Shown here: positions 6,893 through 12,523 of the stretch, in pieces
Position numbering within the stretch: position 1 is the first letter of the stretch
Layout of the letters: the number at the start of each line of letters is the position of its first letter
DNA from: Pseudomonadota bacterium
GTDB taxonomy: Bacteria; Pseudomonadota; Gammaproteobacteria; Burkholderiales; SG8-39
NCBI GenBank assembly: GCA_021847125.1
Contig: JAJZUK010000006.1
Location: forward strand, 1-12,523
Reading direction: 5' to 3'
Length of the DNA stretch: 12,523 nucleotides
Made by a program: the position numbers and the translations under genes
The notes under the pieces: model-generated
What the model was told of the DNA's origin: nothing
Databases searched by the model: none
The model's input: the letters and a program-made list of their open reading frames with translations, nothing else

Positions 6893-8482
6893 ATGGCCAC
6901 TTGGCACTTCGCGCCCGATACGCAGCCGGACTCGTTCTGGGTATCGCTGCGCTTCTTCAACATATACCGGCTGCTGCTCGCCGCGGTGTTCCTCGCTACG
7001 GCGATGATATTCGGCGAAGACATCAATTTCGGCAGCCACAACCTCAACCAGTTCAAGTATGTCAGCGGCGCCTATCTGCTGCTGGCGGTGATATTCCAGG
7101 TGTCACTGGAAAAAATCCGCAGCTATTTCAATATCCAGCTGAGCCTGCACGTCGTCGCGGACATCGTCGCGACGGTATTGCTGATGAACGCCAGCGACGG
7201 CTTCAGGAGCGGCCTCGGCGTCATGCTGCTGATTTCTCTGGCGGCGGCGGCGCTGGTGAGCCGCGGCACGCTGATGTTGTTCTACGCCGCGCTGGCGTCC
7301 ATCGCGATATTGCTGGAGCAGACTTACTGGATCCTGGTCTTCGACCACAGCACCGCCAACTACGTGCAGCCGGGGCTGCTGGCGATCGGCTATTTCGCCA
7401 CGGCGTTGATCACCAACCAGCTGGCGCGGCGCGTCATCCGCCAGGAGCGCGTGATGCGCCAGCGCTCCGTCGACCTGAGCAATCAGCTGCGCATCAGCCA
7501 GCTGGTGATCCAGGACATGCAGGACGCGGTGCTGGTGGTCGACGGCAACAACCTGGTGCGCCAGCACAACCGGCAGGTGTCGCTGCTGTTGGGATGGCAG
7601 CCGCCGGAGCTTGACCAGATCGAGAACTATTCGCCCGAGATCGCGCGCGCGCTGGAACACTGGCGCGACACCGGAGAGAACCCGGCCGAGACCCTGCTGC
7701 TGCCAGGCAGCGGCAAGATGGTGCGCGCGCGCTTTGTCGAGGCGGGCGCCGAAGGCGGCAGCATTTCCCTGGTGTTCCTCGAGGACGTGTCGCGGCTGCA
7801 GGAGCAGGCGCAACAGCTGAAGCTGGCTGCGCTGGGCCGGCTCACCGCCAATATCGCGCACGAGATCCGCAACCCGCTGTCGGCTATCAGCCATGCAAGC
7901 GAACTGATGCTCGAAGAAGAGCGCGGCGACCCGCAGGACCGCTTGCTGCGCATCGTCCAGGACAACACCAAGCGCTTAGACCGCATGGTGCGCGACGTGC
8001 TCGAGCTGACGCGGCGCGACAGCGTGCACCCGGAGGCGATCCGGCTCGCCGCGTTTCTGCCTTCCTTCCTCGGCGAGTTCGCGCAGAACGAGCGCCTCCC
8101 CGAGCCGGGTTTCGCCCTGCAGGTGCAGGAAGCGAGCGAGATCGTGTTTGACCGGGCGCACCTGCAGCAGGTGCTGTGGAATCTGCTGCGCAACGCCTGG
8201 CGCCATTCGCGCCAGCGCGAGGCGAGCGTGCGCATCGTCGTTAAGCGCCAGACGAATCGGGTAGAATTGCACGTGATCGACGACGGCGAGGGCGTGCCTA
8301 CGCACCTGCGGCAGCAATTGTTCGAACCCTTCTTCACCACCTACAGCGGCGGCACTGGCCTCGGCCTGTACATCGCGCGCGAGCTGTGCGCCGCCAACGC
8401 GGCGATCCTCGAATACGTCGGGTCGCCGGCGCAGGCGGGCGGGGCGGAATTTCGCATTCTGTGCGGGACCAGGCCGGCATGA
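6893..8482 (+). CDS. pilS: PilS-type sensor histidine kinase
   Basis: A 529-residue inner-membrane kinase. Six hydrophobic segments (about 23-41, 57-72, 84-99, 107-122, 126-147, 159-176) match the polytopic sensor of PilS, which controls type IV pilin transcription with PilR. A PAS-like segment (about 200-300) follows. The HisKA H-box, AHEIRNPLSA, has phosphoacceptor H323. The ATPase domain shows N430/N434, a DDGEGVP G1 box near 463 and GGTGLGL near 486-492. The length and layout fit PilS. The stop codon overlaps the pilR start as ATGA. In Pseudomonas, PilS monitors pilin in the membrane; whether that holds here is inference. No pilA is in the window. Confidence 0.9.
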   Translation: MATWHFAPDTQPDSFWVSLRFFNIYRLLLAAVFLATAMIFGEDINFGSHNLNQFKYVSGAYLLLAVIFQVSLEKIRSYFNIQLSLHVVADIVATVLLMNASDGFRSGLGVMLLISLAAAALVSRGTLMLFYAALASIAILLEQTYWILVFDHSTANYVQPGLLAIGYFATALITNQLARRVIRQERVMRQRSVDLSNQLRISQLVIQDMQDAVLVVDGNNLVRQHNRQVSLLLGWQPPELDQIENYSPEIARALEHWRDTGENPAETLLLPGSGKMVRARFVEAGAEGGSISLVFLEDVSRLQEQAQQLKLAALGRLTANIAHEIRNPLSAISHASELMLEEERGDPQDRLLRIVQDNTKRLDRMVRDVLELTRRDSVHPEAIRLAAFLPSFLGEFAQNERLPEPGFALQVQEASEIVFDRAHLQQVLWNLLRNAWRHSRQREASVRIVVKRQTNRVELHVIDDGEGVPTHLRQQLFEPFFTTYSGGTGLGLYIARELCAANAAILEYVGSPAQAGGAEFRILCGTRPA

Positions 8483-9843
8483 AGCGCGCCGAACGCAGAA
8501 GCGAGCCAGGGGGCGCCAGGGTCCTGGTCGTCGATGACGAGGCCGATATCCGCGAATTGCTCGAACTGACCCTGCTGCGCATGGGCCTGGCGGTGGAATC
8601 CGCGGCCAGCCTGGCAGAGGCAAACGCCTTGCTCAAGGCGCAGCGTTTCGATTTATGCCTGACCGACATGCGCTTGCCTGACGGCGCGGGGCTGGACTTG
8701 GTGCGGCACATCGGCGAGCACTGTGCCGACCTGCCGGTGGCGGTGATTACCGCCTTTGGCAGCGCCGAGAACGCGGTCGCGGCGCTCAAGGCGGGGGCCT
8801 TCGACTATTTGTCCAAGCCGGTGTCGCTGGAGGACTTGCGCACCCTGGTCAGGTCGGCGCTCAAGCTGCCGCCGCAACTGTCCGCCGCCAAGCCCGCAAG
8901 GCAGCAGTTGCTCGGCGACTCCCCGGCGATGCAGCAGGCGCGCGAGTTGATCTACAAACTCGCCCGCAGCCAGGCGCCGGTCTACATAAGCGGCGAATCC
9001 GGCACCGGCAAGGAGCTCGCGGCGCGCCTGATCCACCTGCAGGGGGCGCGCCACGACCAGCTGTTTGTGCCGGTGAATTGCGGCGCCATTCCGGAAAACC
9101 TGATGGAAAGCGAATTCTTCGGCTACAAGAAAGGGGCTTTCACCGGGGCGGAGGCGGACCGCGACGGTTTCTTCCAGGTGGCGCACCGTGGCACGCTGTT
9201 TCTTGACGAGGTCGCGGATCTGCCATTGGCGATGCAGGTGAAGTTGTTGCGCGCGATTCAGGAGAAGCAGGTGCGCAAGGTCGGGGCGACAGGTGAAGAT
9301 CCGGTGGACGTGCGCATGATCTGCGCCACGCACCAGAACCTGACCGCGCTGGTCGAAGCCGGGAAGTTCCGCCAGGACCTGTATTTCCGCCTCAACGTGA
9401 TCGAGCTGAAAATGCCCTCGCTGAAGGAGTGCCGCGAAGACATTCCGGCGCTGGCGCAGGCGATGCTCGAGCGCCTGGCCGGTGCCGAGGGCCGCGTGCC
9501 GCGACTGTCCGCGGCAGCGCAGACGGCGCTTGCCGGCTATGATTTTCCGGGCAACGTGCGCGAGTTGGAAAATATTCTGGAACGCGCCGTGGCTCTGTGC
9601 GCCGGCGAGGAAATCCAGACCGGCGATCTTCGGCTCACGCCGGCGCGCCAGGCGGGGGAGGCGCAGCCCGCCGGAAAGTGGCCGCTGCCGGATTATCTCG
9701 ATCGCATCGAGCGCGAGGCGATACTCGAAGCGCTGGGCATGACGCGCTTCAATCGCACCGCGGCGGCCAAGCTTCTCGGTATCACCTTTCGCGCCCTGCG
9801 CTACCGCATGGAGCGGCTGGGGATAAACGAACCGCGCCCATGA
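8479..9843 (+). CDS. pilR: PilR-type sigma-54-dependent response regulator
   Basis: A 454-residue NtrC-family activator that remodels sigma-54 RNA polymerase when phosphorylated by PilS. The receiver is at about 14-128 with D19-D20, phosphoacceptor D63, T91 and K113. The AAA+ domain (about 145-375) has Walker A GESGTGKE (172-179), the sigma-54 contact loop GAFTGA (219-224), Walker B LFLDE and candidate arginine fingers R298/R304. A Fis-type helix-turn-helix lies at about 410-447 (NRTAAAKLLGITFRALRYR). The ATG at 8479 is chosen because it forms an ATGA overlap with pilS and starts near the receiver; the open frame further upstream lies inside pilS. The pairing with PilS supports pilR over other NtrC-type names. 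Confidence 0.92.
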   Translation: MKRAERRSEPGGARVLVVDDEADIRELLELTLLRMGLAVESAASLAEANALLKAQRFDLCLTDMRLPDGAGLDLVRHIGEHCADLPVAVITAFGSAENAVAALKAGAFDYLSKPVSLEDLRTLVRSALKLPPQLSAAKPARQQLLGDSPAMQQARELIYKLARSQAPVYISGESGTGKELAARLIHLQGARHDQLFVPVNCGAIPENLMESEFFGYKKGAFTGAEADRDGFFQVAHRGTLFLDEVADLPLAMQVKLLRAIQEKQVRKVGATGEDPVDVRMICATHQNLTALVEAGKFRQDLYFRLNVIELKMPSLKECREDIPALAQAMLERLAGAEGRVPRLSAAAQTALAGYDFPGNVRELENILERAVALCAGEEIQTGDLRLTPARQAGEAQPAGKWPLPDYLDRIEREAILEALGMTRFNRTAAAKLLGITFRALRYRMERLGINEPRP

Positions 9844-10376
9844 TCGCCGATGCCGACGGGCGCGTGGACGCAGCGCGCTACGTAGCCTCCGCCAACTGCG
9901 ACGAGCGGCCCGCGGGTGCGGCGATCACGCTGCTGGTGATCCACAACATCAGCCTGCCGCCGGGGGAGTTCGGCGGCGAAGGCATCGAGCGCCTGTTCAC
10001 CAATGCGCTCGACTGCGCCGCCCATCCCTACTATCGCGCCCTTGCCGGCGTGCGGGTGTCGGCGCACTTCCTGGTCCGTCGCAGCGGCGAGTTGCTGCAG
10101 TTCGTGCCCTGCGGGCAGCGCGCCTGGCACGCCGGGGATTCCGCCTGGCGCGGGCGCAGCCGCTGCAACGACTTCTCCATCGGCATAGAACTGGAGGGCA
10201 CGGACGATCTGCCCTACACCGGGGCGCAATACGGCGTGCTCGCGGAACTCGTGCGCGCGCTGCGCGCGGCTTATCCGATCGCCGACATCGCCGGCCACTG
10301 CGATATCGCGCCCGGCCGCAAGACCGATCCCGGTCCCAGCTTCGACTGGCAGCGCTTTCGCAGCCTGATCGCCTGA
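9840..10376 (+). CDS. ampD: 1,6-anhydro-N-acetylmuramyl-L-alanine amidase AmpD
   Basis: A 178-residue cytoplasmic zinc amidase. It removes the stem peptide from 1,6-anhydroMurNAc muropeptides during cell-wall recycling, and so limits the signals that induce AmpC-type beta-lactamase in bacteria with AmpR. Family residues are present: zinc ligands H35 (LLVIHNISLP), H153 (GHCDIAPGRKTDPG) and D163, plus E117 and K161 matching the catalytic pair known from AmpD. There is no signal peptide, and the length is normal for cytoplasmic AmpD (about 180-190). The ATG overlaps the pilR TGA as ATGA, so expression is probably coupled to pilR. A probable terminator follows 36 nt after the stop. No ampC or ampR is visible in the window. 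Confidence 0.92.
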   Translation: MIADADGRVDAARYVASANCDERPAGAAITLLVIHNISLPPGEFGGEGIERLFTNALDCAAHPYYRALAGVRVSAHFLVRRSGELLQFVPCGQRAWHAGDSAWRGRSRCNDFSIGIELEGTDDLPYTGAQYGVLAELVRALRAAYPIADIAGHCDIAPGRKTDPGPSFDWQRFRSLIA

Positions 10377-10384
10377 GTGCGCGT

Positions 10385-10399
10385 CGCGGAAATTCCGCG
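10385..10399. repeat. Perfect palindrome CGCGGAAATTCCGCG
   Basis: Seven-base arms flank one central base, 8 nt after the ampD stop. No T-run follows directly, so it is not itself a classical terminator. It may be a protein site or an RNA 3'-end structure. Confidence 0.4.
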
Positions 10400-10412
10400 G
10401 CGGCTTGCGCAG

Positions 10413-10442
10413 GGCCTCGACGCGAGGCCGAAATAATTTTTT
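10413..10442 (+). terminator. Probable intrinsic terminator after ampD
   Basis: GGCCTCG (10413-10419) pairs perfectly with CGAGGCC (10423-10429) around an ACG loop, giving a 7-bp GC-rich stem. An A/T stretch ending in six T (10437-10442) follows. The T-run starts 7 nt after the stem, which weakens it, but the position at the end of the pilS-pilR-ampD run fits. Confidence 0.55.
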
Positions 10443-10561
10443 CGCCGCGCCACTACTCGTTGCCCAAGTTCTTCATCTGCGCGCGCACGACGCGCGATGC
10501 GGCGTTTCATTCGGGATTTCTTCGGTCAATCCGCGTTTGGGCGCGGCATTGCAAAAAGTTC

Positions 10562-10590
10562 TTGCAAAATCAAAAGCGCATCACTAAAAT
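10562..10590 (+). promoter_or_regulatory. Sigma-70-like promoter for nrdA
   Basis: TTGCAA (10562-10567) and TAAAAT (10585-10590) are separated by 17 bp; the -10 matches consensus in five of six bases. Transcription would start near 10597, giving a leader of about 108 nt. A second candidate, TTGCGA (10594-10599) with TATATT (10618-10623) at 18 bp, lies just downstream. Each -10 falls inside one NrdR-like box. Confidence 0.5.
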
Positions 10591-10596
10591 TAGTTG
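10581..10596. promoter_or_regulatory. NrdR box 1 (probable)
   Basis: The inner ACTAA/TTAGT arms form an inverted repeat matching the CwA...TwG core of the NrdR box. It covers the upstream -10 hexamer, so bound NrdR would block RNA polymerase. Taken alone it is the weaker of the two boxes; the spacing to box 2 supports it. Confidence 0.55.
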
Positions 10597-10611
10597 CGAA
10601 CTGGTAACGAG

Positions 10612-10627
10612 ATACTATATATTGTGG
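10612..10627. promoter_or_regulatory. NrdR box 2 (probable)
   Basis: The sequence ATACTATATATTGTGG matches the published NrdR-box consensus (acaCwAtATaTwGtgt, from memory) at 14 of 16 positions by my alignment. Its centre is 31 bp from the centre of box 1, the three-turn spacing typical of NrdR box pairs. NrdR is the dATP/ATP-responsive repressor of ribonucleotide reductase genes. Confidence 0.7.
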
Positions 10628-10691
10628 TTACGGTCCGAACCAGCAGGTGAGACCGGCAACGCAAAAGCAGGGCTAGACGCGACGCAACACC

Positions 10692-10697
10692 AGGGGA
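10692..10697 (+). promoter_or_regulatory. Ribosome binding site deciding the nrdA start
   Basis: AGGGGA lies 7 nt before the ATG at 10705. Another in-frame ATG at 10699 is only 1 nt from this site, too close to be used, so 10705 is preferred. Confidence 0.6.
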
Positions 10698-10704
10698 AAT
10701 GCTT

Positions 10705-12523
<1,819 letters not shown>

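Larger units (their letters stand above)
10377..10704. other. 328-bp intergenic region between ampD and nrdA
   Basis: From left to right it holds a perfect odd palindrome (10385-10399), a terminator-like hairpin with T-run (10413-10442), a tandem TTGCAAAA (10549-10556 and 10562-10569), a promoter with two NrdR-box-like palindromes (10562-10627), and the nrdA leader with its ribosome site. Between 10443 and 10548 I see no convincing gene on either strand; the short open frames there lack ribosome sites and protein-family features. Confidence 0.7.

Overview
The window is GC-rich and densely coded, and looks like the chromosome of a betaproteobacterium. The main evidence is the gene run from a PP0621-type small protein through pilS, pilR and ampD to a class I ribonucleotide reductase large subunit. 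I recall this order from Nitrosomonadales-like betaproteobacteria; no search was run, so the taxon is inference. I see no mobile element, CRISPR array, tRNA or rRNA.

Left part (1-1908): the 3' end of a probable exported protein. It has about five RCC1-type beta-propeller repeats, a linker domain and two tandem copies of a C-terminal module. After an AT-rich gap with a 10-bp-spaced direct repeat comes a stand-alone CheY-like receiver (2109-2492).

Centre (2523-6628): a signalling cluster. On the minus strand, a membrane-bound histidine kinase with three PAS domains overlaps a second stand-alone receiver by 4 nt. Divergently, on the plus strand, lie a free Hpt phosphotransfer protein and an OmpR-family DNA-binding response regulator. 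Together these supply every domain of a His-Asp-His-Asp phosphorelay on separate polypeptides. That arrangement is the most interesting system here.

Right part (6671-10376): a tightly packed plus-strand run of a small membrane-anchored zinc-ribbon-like protein, the PilS sensor kinase, the sigma-54 activator PilR and the AmpD amidase. pilS/pilR and pilR/ampD each overlap by 4 nt (ATGA), so pilus-related regulation and peptidoglycan recycling appear to be translationally coupled. A probable intrinsic terminator follows.

Right end (10377-12523): a 328-bp intergenic region holds the terminator, a sigma-70-like promoter and two NrdR-box-like palindromes whose centres are 31 bp apart. nrdA then runs off the window. 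Its N-terminus appears to carry two ATP-cone domains, and the expected active-site cysteines are visible.
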